A stretch of 64,000 nt of DNA from Sphingomonas citri (lineage in GTDB: Bacteria > Pseudomonadota > Alphaproteobacteria > Sphingomonadales > Sphingomonadaceae). Where the stretch lies: the NCBI RefSeq assembly GCF_019429485.1, contig NZ_JAHXZN010000001.1, forward strand, positions 248,001 through 312,000. Reading direction: 5' to 3'. Positions 16,794-26,303 of the stretch are shown piece after piece. The notes under the pieces were generated by a model. It did no database searches. It saw nothing but the letters and a program-made list of their open reading frames with translations, and was not told the origin of the DNA. A program made the translations under genes and the position numbers. Numbering within the stretch: the first letter of the stretch is position 1; the number at the start of each line of letters is the position of its first letter.

Positions 16794-18277
16794 GCGAGCT
16801 CCTCCCGAAGCGCGGCGCGGTCGAGCTTGCCGTTGGCGTTGCGCGGCAGCTCGGCGCGCCACACGAAGTGCGCCGGCTGCATGAAGCCGGGCAGGTCGCG
16901 CTTCAGCCGGTCGCGCAACCCTGCCTCGGCGCTGCCATCGCCCCGCGCGACCACCAGGATCGCCTGGCCGAGCCGCGGATCGGGCACACCGATCGCGACC
17001 GCCTCGCTCGTCTCGCTGCCCGCGGTCACTGCTTCCTCCACCTCCTGCGGGCTGACGCGGTTGCCAGCGGTCTTGATCATCTCGTCGGCGCGCGCGACGA
17101 AGCGGAGCAGCCCGTCGGCGCCCTCCACCACCGTGTCGCCCGACCAGACCGCCGTGCCGCCCGCGCGCGCGAAAGACGGCGCGGGGCGGAAGCGCGCGGC
17201 GGTGCGCTCGGCATCCTGCCAATAGCCCTGCGCCACCAGCGGCCCCGCGTGGACCAGCTCGCCGGGTTCGTCCGTCGTGGCGCGTGTGCCGTCCGGGCGC
17301 ACCACGAGCACTTCGGCGAAGGGGATCGCGCGGCCGATCGACTCGGGGTACTCATCCACCAGTGCCGGGTCGAGATAGGTCGAACGGAACGCCTCGGTCA
17401 GCCCGTACATCGGGAAGAGGCGGGCGTCGGGGAAGCGCGCGCGCAGAACGCGCACGAAAGCCGGCGTGAGCGCCCCGCCCGAGTTGGTCAGCCGTCTCAG
17501 CTGCGCCGCGGTCGCCTCCGGCCACTCCGCCTCTAGCAACTGCACCCACAGCGGCGGTACGCCGGCGAGCGTGGTGGCGCCGACGCGCTCCACCGCCTTC
17601 ACCACGTCGCGCGGCGCGAGATAGTCGAGCGGGGCGACACTGGCTCCCGCCGCCCAGGTCGAGAGCAATTGGTTCTGGCCGTAGTCGAAGCTCAGCGGCA
17701 GCACGCCGAGCACGCGATCGTCCGGGGTGAGCGCCAGGTAATGCGCCACGCTGATCGCGCCGAGCCACAGATTGGCATGGCTCAGCATCACGCCCTTCGG
17801 CCGACCGGTCGAGCCGGACGTATAGAGCAGCGCCGCGAGCAAGTCCGGGTCGGCGCGCGAGCGCGGCAAGGCGTCGCCCTGCCCCACGTCGACGTGGAGC
17901 ACGCAGCCGTCGGGCAGGTCGCCGTCCTCCAGCGTGGTGGCGCGCGGGGCGTGCGTGAGCAGCAGCGCGGCCCCGCTGTCGGCGAGGATGTGCGCGACCT
18001 GCGCGCGCTTGAGCAGCGGGTTGATCGGCACGTGGACCAGCCCCGCACGCGCCGCGGCGAGCGGCATCCAGCACGCCTCACGCGTCTTCGGCAGCCAGGT
18101 GGCGACGCGGGTGCCGGGCGGTACCCGTTGCGCGGCGAGCCAGCCGGCGAGCCGCGCCACCGTCTCCTCCGCCGCGGTATAATCGAGCGCGCCGGTGCGA
18201 TCGACCAGCGCGATCGTATCCGGCTCGCCGCGCAGGACGTGATCGATCGGCGACGGGACGGGATCGAGCGGAACCAT
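16790..18277 (-). CDS. Acyl-CoA ligase (AMP-forming), exosortase A system-associated
   Basis: The 495-residue adenylate-forming enzyme would activate a carboxylate as the acyl-AMP and pass it to CoA or to the carrier protein encoded next door. Motif A3 appears as LLYTSGSTGRPKG, A5 as MYGLTEAFRST, the A7 aspartate as VWSGD, and the C-terminal lysine in NANGKLDR. ATG 18277 faces the acyl carrier protein gene across a 145-base divergent region. Together with the decarboxylase it matches the conserved exosortase-A accessory trio. The substrate is not evident. Confidence 0.85.
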   Translation of the reverse strand: MVPLDPVPSPIDHVLRGEPDTIALVDRTGALDYTAAEETVARLAGWLAAQRVPPGTRVATWLPKTREACWMPLAAARAGLVHVPINPLLKRAQVAHILADSGAALLLTHAPRATTLEDGDLPDGCVLHVDVGQGDALPRSRADPDLLAALLYTSGSTGRPKGVMLSHANLWLGAISVAHYLALTPDDRVLGVLPLSFDYGQNQLLSTWAAGASVAPLDYLAPRDVVKAVERVGATTLAGVPPLWVQLLEAEWPEATAAQLRRLTNSGGALTPAFVRVLRARFPDARLFPMYGLTEAFRSTYLDPALVDEYPESIGRAIPFAEVLVVRPDGTRATTDEPGELVHAGPLVAQGYWQDAERTAARFRPAPSFARAGGTAVWSGDTVVEGADGLLRFVARADEMIKTAGNRVSPQEVEEAVTAGSETSEAVAIGVPDPRLGQAILVVARGDGSAEAGLRDRLKRDLPGFMQPAHFVWRAELPRNANGKLDRAALREELA

Positions 18278-18422
18278 GACGTCAGCCTTTAGAGCGGATC
18301 GCGCGCGGACAGTAGCGCCCGCGTCGTCGCGCGTGGTGGTATGCGACCCGGTTGCGCTCCACCGCGTCGCCGCCTAACGCCGCGCGCATCGCCGCTCGCC
18401 GCGGCGCGAGCGAGGAGGCAGC

Positions 18423-18695
18423 GTGATCCCGGAAGGCATGAGTGAGGTCGAGACCACGGTACGGGCGGTGCTCGCCGACGTGCTGGCGCTGTCCCCCGAG
18501 CGGGTCGACGCCTTTCGCGCCGACACGCCGCTGTTCGGTGCGCTCCCGGAGCTCGATTCGATGGCGGTCGCGGGCGTGCTCACCGAGCTGGAGGATCGGC
18601 TCGGCATCGTCATCGAGGACGACGAGGTCGACGGCGAGATGCTCGAGACGTTCGGTGCGCTGACCCGCTTCGCCGCGAGCAAGGCGCTGGTCTGA
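18423..18695 (+). CDS. Acyl carrier protein, exosortase A system-associated
   Basis: The 90-residue carrier protein has Ser46 in ELDSMAV as the 4'-phosphopantetheine site and a short four-helix fold. GTG 18423 is chosen because GGAGG lies 5 bases upstream; the later ATG 18438 has its GGAAGG only one base away. It is transcribed divergently from the AMP ligase that probably loads it. The downstream gene on the other strand (trxB) is unrelated, so this carrier gene is probably monocistronic here. Confidence 0.82.
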   Translation: MIPEGMSEVETTVRAVLADVLALSPERVDAFRADTPLFGALPELDSMAVAGVLTELEDRLGIVIEDDEVDGEMLETFGALTRFAASKALV

Positions 18696-18698
18696 GCC

Positions 18699-19667
18699 TT
18701 ACTCCGCCGCCTCGCTGACCTCGGCGAATTCCGCGGCGGCGAGGAAGCGCTCGGCGTCGAGCGCGGCCATGCAGCCGGTGCCCGCGGCGGTGACCGCCTG
18801 ACGATACACCTTGTCCATCACGTCGCCGCACGCGAACACGCCGGGCACGCTGGTGCGCGTCGAGCCGGTCTCGACCGCGATATACCCGTCCTCGTCGAGT
18901 GCGAGATGGCCGCGGAACAGCTCGGTCGCGGGATGGTGGCCGATCGCGACGAAGCCGCCGTCGACATCGAGCCGCGACTGCTCGCCCGTCCGCGTGTCTT
19001 CCAGCTCGAGCGCGACGAGGCCGGCATTCCCGCCGCCGTCGACGAATTCGCGCACTTCCTTGTTCCAGAGCACCGTCACATTGGGGTGCGCAAACAGGCG
19101 CTGCTGCAGGATGCGCTCGGCGCGCAGCGAGTCGCGGCGGTGGATCAGCGTGACGTCGTCCGAGTGGTTGGTGAGGTACAACGCCTCCTCGACCGCGGTG
19201 TTGCCCCCGCCGATCACCGCGACCTTCTTGCCGCGATAGAAGAAGCCGTCGCAGGTGGCGCAGGCGCTGACGCCCTTGCCCTTCATCGCGTCCTCGCTGT
19301 CGAGCCCGAGCCACTTGGCCTGCGCGCCGGTGGCGATCACCAGCACCTCGCCCTCATAGACGTCGCCGCCGTCGCCGATCAGGCGGAACGGGCGGCGGGT
19401 CAGGTCGACCTCGACGATCGTGTCCCACATCAGCCGCGTGCCGACGTGCTCGGCCTGCGCCTGCATCTGCTCCATCAGCCAGGGGCCCTGAATGACCTCG
19501 CGGAAGCCGGGATAATTCTCGACGTCGGTGGTGGTGGTGAGCTGGCCGCCGGGCTGGATGCCCTGGACGACGATCGGCGCCATGCCGGCGCGCGCGCCGT
19601 AGATGGCTGCCGAGAGCCCGGCCGGGCCCGAACCGAGGATCAGCATGCGAGTCGTGTGCGTGGTCAT
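18699..19667 (-). CDS. trxB: Thioredoxin-disulfide reductase
   Basis: The 322-residue FAD enzyme reduces thioredoxin with NADPH. GSGPAGLSAA near residues 12-21 binds FAD. The redox pair is Cys136/Cys139 in CATC, and GGGNTAVEEA with HRRD binds NADPH. FACGDV near the C-terminus contacts FAD. Length and motif order are those of low-molecular-weight bacterial TrxB. The gene converges with the acyl carrier protein gene with only 3 bases between stops, and is divergent from the peptidase gene at 19745. Confidence 0.95.
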   Translation of the reverse strand: MTTHTTRMLILGSGPAGLSAAIYGARAGMAPIVVQGIQPGGQLTTTTDVENYPGFREVIQGPWLMEQMQAQAEHVGTRLMWDTIVEVDLTRRPFRLIGDGGDVYEGEVLVIATGAQAKWLGLDSEDAMKGKGVSACATCDGFFYRGKKVAVIGGGNTAVEEALYLTNHSDDVTLIHRRDSLRAERILQQRLFAHPNVTVLWNKEVREFVDGGGNAGLVALELEDTRTGEQSRLDVDGGFVAIGHHPATELFRGHLALDEDGYIAVETGSTRTSVPGVFACGDVMDKVYRQAVTAAGTGCMAALDAERFLAAAEFAEVSEAAE

Positions 19668-19744
19668 GGCGGCGATGTAAGGTGCCGGTCGCGCGAAGGG
19701 AACCGCGCGTTGCGCGCGCGAACAAGTCCTGCTTTGGTCGCGCG

Positions 19745-21130
19745 ATGACCGACTTCTCCGCGCTCCTCCAGCCCGATCGCGGCCAGCCCGCGCGGCTGCT
19801 CCACGTCGTCCACCCAGATGGCTATGACGCCTGGTTCGCCGCCCAGCCGGCGCGGGCGCGCACCGCCGCGGCAGCGGCGCGCGTGACCGGCAAGGCGGGC
19901 GACCGCGCGCTATTGCCCGGCGACGGCGCCGAGGACTGGGCCGCGCTGCTGGTGTGCGACGAGGAGCCGTCCTCGCCGTGGCGGATCGCCTCACTGGGCG
20001 ACGCGCTGCCCGAGGGCAGCTATCGACTCGTTGGCGAGGCCCCGCTCGGCGCCGCCGGGCTCGGCTGGCTGCTCGCGCAGCATCGCTTCACGCGCTATCG
20101 CAAACTCGAGCCGGCGCGGCCGCGCGTGCTGCTGACCGGCGATGTCGGGTCGATCGACGACACGGTGCGCCTCGCCGCCGCGACCGCGCGCGTGCGCGAC
20201 CTGGTCGACACCGGCGCGAGCGACCTCGGTCCCGCCGAGCTGGAGGCCGAGGCGGACGCGCTCGCGCAGGCGCATGGCGCCACGGTTACCGTGACCCGGG
20301 GCGATGCACTGGCGACCGGCTATCCGATGATCCACGCGGTCGGCCAGGCGGCGAGCCGCGAGCGAGCGCCGCGACTGATCGAGCTGCTGTGGGGCGATCC
20401 GGCGCACCCGCGCGTGGCGCTGGTCGGCAAGGGCGTGTGCTTCGACTCGGGCGGGCTCGACATCAAGCCATCGGCGGGCATGCGGCTGATGAAGAAGGAC
20501 ATGGGCGGCGCCGCGCACGCGCTGGCGCTGGCCGGGCTGGTGATGCAGGCGCGGCTCAAGGTGCGGCTTCACGTGCTGATCCCGGCGGTGGAGAATGCGA
20601 TCTCGGGCAGCGCCTTCCGCCCCGGCGACGTGCTCCAGACGCGGCTGGGACTGACGGTCGAGAACACCAACACCGACGCCGAGGGCCGGCTGATCCTGGG
20701 GGACGCGCTGGCGCGCGCGGTCGAGGATGCGCCCGACCTGCTGATCGACTTCGCGACACTGACCGGCGCCGCGCGCGTCGCGCTGGGCCCCGATCTGCCC
20801 GCGACCTTCGTGCAGGACGAGACGCTCGCCGCCGAACTTCTCGGCGCGGCGGAGACGGTGCGCGACCCGCTGTGGCGGCTTCCGCTGTGGGGGGGGTATG
20901 AGGAGATGCTCAAGTCGGACGTCGCCGACCTGGTCAACGCGCCCGACGGCGGCTTCGCGGGGGCGATCACCGCGGCGCTGTTCCTGCGCCGCTTCGTGCC
21001 CGCGACACTGCCCTGGGCGCATCTCGACACTTTCGCCTGGCGCCCGACGGCCAAGCCGGCTCGACCGCGCGGCGGCGAGGCCTATGGCCTGCGCGCGGCC
21101 TACGCGCTGCTGAAGGCGCGGTTCGGCTGA
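19745..21130 (+). CDS. Leucyl aminopeptidase family protein (M17)
   Basis: The 461-residue cytosolic metallopeptidase removes N-terminal residues from peptides. The C-terminal catalytic domain shows VGKGVCFDSGGLDIKP, the KKDMGGAA segment and the M17 signature NTDAEGRL with metal-binding Asp and Glu. The N-terminal half is poorly conserved, as usual. ATG 19745 is used; a longer frame upstream runs into the trxB promoter. The gene ends before a palindromic repeat that separates it from convergent tpiA. Confidence 0.9.
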   Translation: MTDFSALLQPDRGQPARLLHVVHPDGYDAWFAAQPARARTAAAAARVTGKAGDRALLPGDGAEDWAALLVCDEEPSSPWRIASLGDALPEGSYRLVGEAPLGAAGLGWLLAQHRFTRYRKLEPARPRVLLTGDVGSIDDTVRLAAATARVRDLVDTGASDLGPAELEAEADALAQAHGATVTVTRGDALATGYPMIHAVGQAASRERAPRLIELLWGDPAHPRVALVGKGVCFDSGGLDIKPSAGMRLMKKDMGGAAHALALAGLVMQARLKVRLHVLIPAVENAISGSAFRPGDVLQTRLGLTVENTNTDAEGRLILGDALARAVEDAPDLLIDFATLTGAARVALGPDLPATFVQDETLAAELLGAAETVRDPLWRLPLWGGYEEMLKSDVADLVNAPDGGFAGAITAALFLRRFVPATLPWAHLDTFAWRPTAKPARPRGGEAYGLRAAYALLKARFG

Positions 21131-21181
21131 GGTGAGCGGTTGCGCGGGCGGAGCAGTTTCACGGCTCGCTTCCCCGTCCTT

Positions 21182-21210
21182 CGTCATCCCGGACCAAGTC
21201 CGGGATGACG
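21182..21210 (+). repeat. Palindromic intergenic repeat (CGTCATCCCGGAC family)
   Basis: CGTCATCCCGGAC (21182-21194) and GTCCGGGATGACG (21198-21210) form a perfect 13-pair stem with a CAA loop between the convergent peptidase and tpiA genes. Related copies lie at 25648-25678 and 48989-49009. It may also act as a bidirectional transcription barrier. A C-rich tract follows at about 21275-21298. Confidence 0.75.
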
Positions 21211-21299
21211 GAAGTGGAGGTGGCGTCTCGGGCTTGTCGCGCCACTTTCCTGGAAACTAGGTCGGAGCGGCCCTCCCCCCGCCCGCGCGCCCCCCCCCG

Positions 21300-22046
21300 C
21301 TACTCCGCGGCCGCGGCGGCGATGATCGGCACGAACTTGGCCGCGGTGAGGCTCGCGCCGCCCACCAGCGCGCCGTCGACGTCGGGAGTTGCCATGATCG
21401 CGCGCGCGTTGTCTCCCGTGACCGAGCCGCCGTAGAGGATCCGCACACCGCTCGCCGCGTCGCCGATCAGCTTGCGCATCTTGGCACGCGCGATCGCGTG
21501 GATCGCGGCGATGTCCTCGAGCGTCGGGGTCGCGCCAGTGCCGATCGCCCAGCGCGGCTCATAGGCCAGCGTGAGCCAGTCACCCGCGGCATTCTCGGGC
21601 AGCGACTTCTCGATCTGCGCCTGCACCACGCGCTCGGCGCGACCGGCGTCGCGCTCGGCCCCGGTCTCGCCGCAGCACAGGATCACCTGCAAGCCGTGGC
21701 GATGCGCCGCGGCGGCCTTGGCCCAGGCGTCCTGGCTGGTCTCATGCTGGTCGTGGCGCCGCTCGGAATGACCCACGATGGTGAAGCGCGCCCCCGCCTC
21801 GCGCACCATCGCGGCCGAGACGCAGCCGGTGTGCGCGCCGCTGTCCGCCTCGTGCACGTCCTCGGCACCGATCATGAGCGCGGGCACACGCTCCGCCGCC
21901 GGCGCGATCAGCGTGAACGGCACCGCCACCATCACGTCCACCGCCGGACTGGCGGCCGCCGCGGCGGCGATCGCCTCGAGCTCGCCCAGCGCGGCGCGGC
22001 TGCCGTTCATCTTCCAGTTGCCGGCGACCAGCTTGCGACGCGTCAT
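21300..22046 (-). CDS. tpiA: Triosephosphate isomerase
   Basis: The 248-residue TIM barrel interconverts glyceraldehyde-3-phosphate and dihydroxyacetone phosphate. NWKMN with Lys12, VGHSERR with the catalytic histidine, AYEPRWAIGTG with the catalytic glutamate and flexible loop 6, and LYGGSV near the C-terminus are all present. ATG 22046 follows a strong GGGGGAG ribosome-binding site. The gene is divergent from ppiD, as is common in alphaproteobacteria. Confidence 0.97.
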   Translation of the reverse strand: MTRRKLVAGNWKMNGSRAALGELEAIAAAAAASPAVDVMVAVPFTLIAPAAERVPALMIGAEDVHEADSGAHTGCVSAAMVREAGARFTIVGHSERRHDQHETSQDAWAKAAAAHRHGLQVILCCGETGAERDAGRAERVVQAQIEKSLPENAAGDWLTLAYEPRWAIGTGATPTLEDIAAIHAIARAKMRKLIGDAASGVRILYGGSVTGDNARAIMATPDVDGALVGGASLTAAKFVPIIAAAAAE

Positions 22047-22156
22047 CCCGCTCCCCCTTCTCGTTTCGGATCCGCGATAACCGGCCTCGCGGCTTGATGC
22101 CACCTCGGCTTGTCCCTAGGACGCGGCGTTCTCCTCCATCCGGTCCCCGCTCGCAT

Positions 22157-24088
22157 ATGCTCACCTTCTTCCGCGGTATCATCCATTCCAAGGTCGGCAT
22201 GATCGTCACCTTCGGTGTCCTGATCGTCATCGCGCTCGCGTTCGCCGCGGGCGACGTGACCGGGCTGGCGAGCAGCACCGGGCTGGTCGGCCACCCGATC
22301 GCGAGCGTCGGCGGCGAGAGCGTCACCGCGGCTGACGTCCGCCAGCAGGCGCGTGACGAGCTCACTCAGGCGCGGCAGGAGCAGCCGACGCTCGACATGG
22401 CGCAGTTCGTCCAGCTCGGCGGGCTCGACGCGGTGATCAACCGCAACGTCAGCGCGCTCGCGCTCGAGACGTTCGGGCGCGACCAGGGCATGCGCGTCAG
22501 CCGCGCGCTGATCGGCAGCGAGCTCAAGGCGATCCCCGCCTTCGCGGGTGCGACGGGGCAGTTCGACCAGCAGGCCTATGAGCGGCTGATCGCGCAGCGC
22601 GGCTTCACCGACGCGCAGGTGCAGGCCCAGTTCGCGCGCCAGATCATGGTGCAGTTCCTCACCCAGCCGACGATCGGCGCGCATCAGGTGCCGCAGCAGC
22701 TGGCGCTCACCTACGCCTCGCTGCTGCTCGAGCGCCGCACCGGCCAGGTGGCGTTCGTACCCGCCGCGCCCAGCGGCGTCGCACCCAGCGACGCCGAGGT
22801 GCAGCAATGGTATCAGCGCAATATCGCGCGCTACACCACGCCCGAGCGGCGCGTCATCCGCTACGCCGTCGTCGGACCGCAGCAGGTCGCCGGCCAGGTG
22901 ACGCCGAGCGACGCCGAGGTGCAGAAGGCCTATGACGCCGCCAAGGCGACCTACGCGCCCAAGACGCTACGCGACGTCACGCTGGTGACCGTGCTCGACG
23001 AGAAGGCCGCTGGCGCGCTCGCCGCGAGGGTCAAGGCCGGCACGCCGCTCGCCGCCGCGGCGCGCGCCGCCGGACTGGAGCCGCGCACGATCTCGGGTCT
23101 CGACCAGGGCGCGCTCGCCACGCAGACCTCGCCCGCGGTCGCGCAGGCGATCGCGGCCGCGGCGAGCGGCGCCGTGGTCGGTCCCCTGCGCGGTGCGATC
23201 GGCTTCGTCGTCGCGCGGGTCGACAAGGTCACTCAGGATCCCGGCAAGACGCTGGCACAGGCGCGCGACGAGCTGGTGACCCAGCTGCGCGCGAGCAAGA
23301 CCAAGGCGGCGATCGGCGCGATCCGCGACAAGGTCGATGACTCGCTCGCCGACAACGCCAATATCAGCGAGGTGGTGAACGACCAGAAGCTCAGCGCGCA
23401 GACCACGCCGGCGTTGCTGCAGAATGGCACCAACCCCGACCAGCCGCAGACGCCGGCTGACCCGGGCATGACGCCGATCGTCGCCGCCGCCTTCGCCGCC
23501 GAGGAGGGCGACACGCCGACCACGGTCAACCTCGGCGAGGACGGCAGCTTCGCGGTAGTCGCGCTCGACCGCGTGGTGCAGCCGGCCCCGGTGCCGCTCG
23601 CCGCGGCGCGCGCGCGCGTCGTCGCCGACCTCACCGCCGATCGTGCCGCAAAGGCGGCGCAGCAGGCGGCCAGCGCGCTGGTGGCCAAGGTCAACGGCGG
23701 CGCCGCGCTGCCGGCGGCGCTGTCGTCCGCCGGAGTGAAGGCGCCGCCGGTGCAGCCGATCAGCGCCTCGCGCGGCGAGATCACCGCGCGCGGCCAGGTC
23801 AACCCGGTGCTCGCCGCCCTGTTCAGCATGGCGCCGGGCAGCGCGCGCGCAGTGCCGTCGCCCGACGGCAAGGGCTGGCTGGTGCTTAAGCTCGATCAGG
23901 TCGTGCCGGGAGACGCGCGCAAGCAGCCGCCGCTGATCCAGGCCACCCGCGCCGACCTCGGCCGCGCGATCGGTCCGGAATATGCCCAACAGTTCGCCAA
24001 CGCGGTGGCCAAGCTGCAGGGCGCCAAGCGCTTCGACGACGCGATCGCGCAGCTCAAGCAGGACCTGGTCGGTGGCGGGGCGCAGTAG
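22157..24088 (+). CDS. ppiD: Periplasmic folding chaperone / peptidyl-prolyl isomerase PpiD
   Basis: The 643-residue protein has one N-terminal membrane anchor (about residues 14-34: VGMIVTFGVLIVIALAFAAG), a SurA-like chaperone N-domain, a parvulin-type PPIase region around residues 250-360 and a long C-terminal region. It is predicted to face the periplasm and assist folding of exported proteins. ATG 22157 shows no clear ribosome-binding site. The 3' end overlaps the trpE start by 17 bases, coupling it to tryptophan synthesis genes, an arrangement known in this lineage. Confidence 0.9.
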   Translation: MLTFFRGIIHSKVGMIVTFGVLIVIALAFAAGDVTGLASSTGLVGHPIASVGGESVTAADVRQQARDELTQARQEQPTLDMAQFVQLGGLDAVINRNVSALALETFGRDQGMRVSRALIGSELKAIPAFAGATGQFDQQAYERLIAQRGFTDAQVQAQFARQIMVQFLTQPTIGAHQVPQQLALTYASLLLERRTGQVAFVPAAPSGVAPSDAEVQQWYQRNIARYTTPERRVIRYAVVGPQQVAGQVTPSDAEVQKAYDAAKATYAPKTLRDVTLVTVLDEKAAGALAARVKAGTPLAAAARAAGLEPRTISGLDQGALATQTSPAVAQAIAAAASGAVVGPLRGAIGFVVARVDKVTQDPGKTLAQARDELVTQLRASKTKAAIGAIRDKVDDSLADNANISEVVNDQKLSAQTTPALLQNGTNPDQPQTPADPGMTPIVAAAFAAEEGDTPTTVNLGEDGSFAVVALDRVVQPAPVPLAAARARVVADLTADRAAKAAQQAASALVAKVNGGAALPAALSSAGVKAPPVQPISASRGEITARGQVNPVLAALFSMAPGSARAVPSPDGKGWLVLKLDQVVPGDARKQPPLIQATRADLGRAIGPEYAQQFANAVAKLQGAKRFDDAIAQLKQDLVGGGAQ

Positions 24089-25580
24089 CGCCGCGGCGGC
24101 ACGCGCCGCCCTGGCCGCGGGCCGCCCCGCGTTGGTGTGGCGCCGTCGCATCGCCGACACCGAGACTCCGGTCGCTGCCGCGCTCAAGCTGATCGAGCCG
24201 GGCCGCGGCGACTTCCTGCTCGAGTCGGTCGAGGGCGGCGCAGTGCGCGGGCGCTACAGCCTGATCGGGCTCGCCCCGGACCTGGTGCTACGCGCCCAGG
24301 GCGAGCGTGCCGAGATCAACCGCGACTGGCTCAACGATCGCGCCGCCTTCTTGCCCTGCGCCGAGCCGACGCTGGCGGCGCTGCGCACGCTGGTGGCGAG
24401 CATTCGCATGGACGTGCCGGCCGAGCTGCCGGGGGCGCTCGCCTGTCTGGTCGGCTATTTCGGCTATGAGACGGTCGGGCTGGTCGAGAAGCTGCCCGCC
24501 GCACCGGTCGACTCGCTCGGCCTGCCCGACCTGATGTTCGTGCGCCCAACGGTGGTTCTGGTGTTCGACCGGCTCGCCGACGCGCTCTTCCTCGTCGCGC
24601 CGGTGTGGCCCGGGGCGGACGACCCGGCGGCTGTGGTAGCGCGCGCCGAGGAGCGGCTCGACGCGGCCGAGGCGCGGCTGGCGCATGCCGCGCTGCCCGC
24701 GCCGGCGCGGATCGACGCGACCGACCTGGCGCTCGCGCCCGTCCTGCCGGCGGGACGCTACGGCGAGATGGTGGCCGCGGCGAAGGATTATATCGCCGCG
24801 GGCGACATCTTCCAGGTGGTGCTGGCGCAGCGCTTCACCGCGCCCTTCCCGCTCCCGGCGTTCGAGCTGTACCGCGCGCTGCGGCGGATCAACCCGTCGC
24901 CCTTCCTATACCATCTCGACCTGCCCGGCTTCGCGCTCACGGGATCCAGCCCCGAGATTCTGGTGCGCGCGCGCGACGGTGAGGTGACGATCCGCCCGAT
25001 CGCGGGCACGCGCCCGCGCGGCCGTACCGCGGCGGAGGACGCCGCCAACCGCGACAGCCTGCTCGCCGACCCGAAGGAGCGCGCCGAACATCTCATGTTG
25101 CTCGACCTCGGTCGCAACGATGTCGGTCGCGTCGCCGCGGCCGGTACGGTGCAGGTCACCGACAGCTACGGGATCGAATTCTACAGCCACGTCATGCACA
25201 TTGTCTCGAACGTGGTGGGCCGGCTTGATCCCAAGCACGACGCGATCGACGCACTGTTCGCGGGCTTCCCGGCCGGTACGGTGAGCGGTGCGCCTAAGGT
25301 CCGCGCGTGCCAGATCATCGCCGAGCTCGAGCCGGAGAAGCGCGGGGCCTACGCCGGCGGGGTCGGCTATTTCTCACCCGACGGCTCGATGGACTCCTGC
25401 ATCGTGCTGCGCACTGCGGTGGTGAAGGATGGCATGATCCACGTCCAAGCAGGCGCGGGTATCGTCGCCGATAGCGATGCCGCCTCCGAGCAGCGCGAGT
25501 GCGAGGCCAAGTCGGGCGCGCTGCTCGCCGCCGCACGCGAGGCGATCCGCCAGGCAAGCGAGCCCGGGTTCGGGCAATAA
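24072..25580 (+). CDS. trpE: Anthranilate synthase component I
   Basis: The product of about 502 residues converts chorismate to anthranilate with TrpG. The N-terminal half has LLESVEGG..RGRYS, typical of the tryptophan-feedback region. The chorismate-binding domain shows IFQVVLAQRF, PIAGTRPRG, ERAEHLMLLDLGRNDVG, GTVSGAPKVRA and AGAGIVADS. GTG 24072 lies inside the ppiD end in another frame and has AGGA nearby, giving an N-terminus like relatives. The partner trpG is not adjacent: a minus-strand exported protein gene sits between them. Confidence 0.93.
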   Translation: MAGRSSAAAARAALAAGRPALVWRRRIADTETPVAAALKLIEPGRGDFLLESVEGGAVRGRYSLIGLAPDLVLRAQGERAEINRDWLNDRAAFLPCAEPTLAALRTLVASIRMDVPAELPGALACLVGYFGYETVGLVEKLPAAPVDSLGLPDLMFVRPTVVLVFDRLADALFLVAPVWPGADDPAAVVARAEERLDAAEARLAHAALPAPARIDATDLALAPVLPAGRYGEMVAAAKDYIAAGDIFQVVLAQRFTAPFPLPAFELYRALRRINPSPFLYHLDLPGFALTGSSPEILVRARDGEVTIRPIAGTRPRGRTAAEDAANRDSLLADPKERAEHLMLLDLGRNDVGRVAAAGTVQVTDSYGIEFYSHVMHIVSNVVGRLDPKHDAIDALFAGFPAGTVSGAPKVRACQIIAELEPEKRGAYAGGVGYFSPDGSMDSCIVLRTAVVKDGMIHVQAGAGIVADSDAASEQRECEAKSGALLAAAREAIRQASEPGFGQ

Positions 25581-25647
25581 TAGACTCACCAGCGGTGACG
25601 CGCGTGTCTGACGCGTGTCGCTACTTCGCTGAAGTTGTCCGAGGACG

Positions 25648-25678
25648 CCGTCACCCCGGCCTCTAGCCGGGATGACGG
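25648..25678 (+). repeat. Palindromic intergenic repeat, copy with one mismatch
   Basis: CCGTCACCCCGGC (25648-25660) and GCCGGGATGACGG (25666-25678) form a 13-position stem with one A-C mismatch and a CTCTA loop. It follows trpE and faces the stop of a convergent gene, so it may end transcription from both sides. Confidence 0.7.
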
Positions 25679-25712
25679 GCATAGGCACAGTGAGCAGCGC
25701 CTCAGGCTGGCG

Positions 25713-26144
25713 TCACCGCCCGCCTGGGATCATCGAGTCGTTCTTCTCGGCCGCCCGCTTCTCGGCGGCGAAGGCGTTGTTGATCGCCAGCGCGCAGCCC
25801 GACTGACCCGCGGCGCCGACGGGCGAGCAGCTGTCGGGCACGCCACCATTGACCCGGCTGGCGCGGTCCGCGACCGCGACGCGATTGGTCCAGGCCTGGT
25901 TCTTCGCCGCTGGCTCGGCGGTGTTGCGCAGCTCCTTGGGAATGCGGAACTGTTCGTCGGGGTTGATGCGGCTGCACACCACCACCTCGTCGCCCTGCGA
26001 CTTGGGGCATTGCTCGTTGCCCGAGAGCGTCACGCTGCGCACGCGCTGCGGCGTTCGCCCGGTATCTCCCGCGCTCTCGGTCTGCGCCGCGGCGGTGAGC
26101 GGCAGCGCGAGACCGGCGACCATCACGACTAGCGTACGCAGCAT
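25713..26144 (-). CDS. Exported hypothetical protein
   Basis: The 143-residue product has a signal peptide (MLRTLVVMVAGLALPLTAAA, cut near AQT) and a mature part with four cysteines (EQCPKS, VVCSRI, DSCSPV, SGCALA), which could form two disulfides in the periplasm. ATG 26144 has AGGAGAAGG a few bases upstream. It is not recognised as a named family, though exported proteins with a CP...VVCSR motif are frequent in sphingomonads. It lies between trpE and trpG on the opposite strand. Confidence 0.75.
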   Translation of the reverse strand: MLRTLVVMVAGLALPLTAAAQTESAGDTGRTPQRVRSVTLSGNEQCPKSQGDEVVVCSRINPDEQFRIPKELRNTAEPAAKNQAWTNRVAVADRASRVNGGVPDSCSPVGAAGQSGCALAINNAFAAEKRAAEKNDSMIPGGR

Positions 26145-26303
26145 CGACCTTCTCCTCGCTGACCACAACGCGTGCGATAGCCGCTGGCTCCGCGCGGGTG
26201 ATGGCCCCGCTATGTCGATTGTTTGCCGCCGCGCAAGAATCCTTTCGCCACCGCGGCGCAGCGGCGTGTTGCGATGCGCCCCGCATCGGTTATGGCATGC
26301 GGC

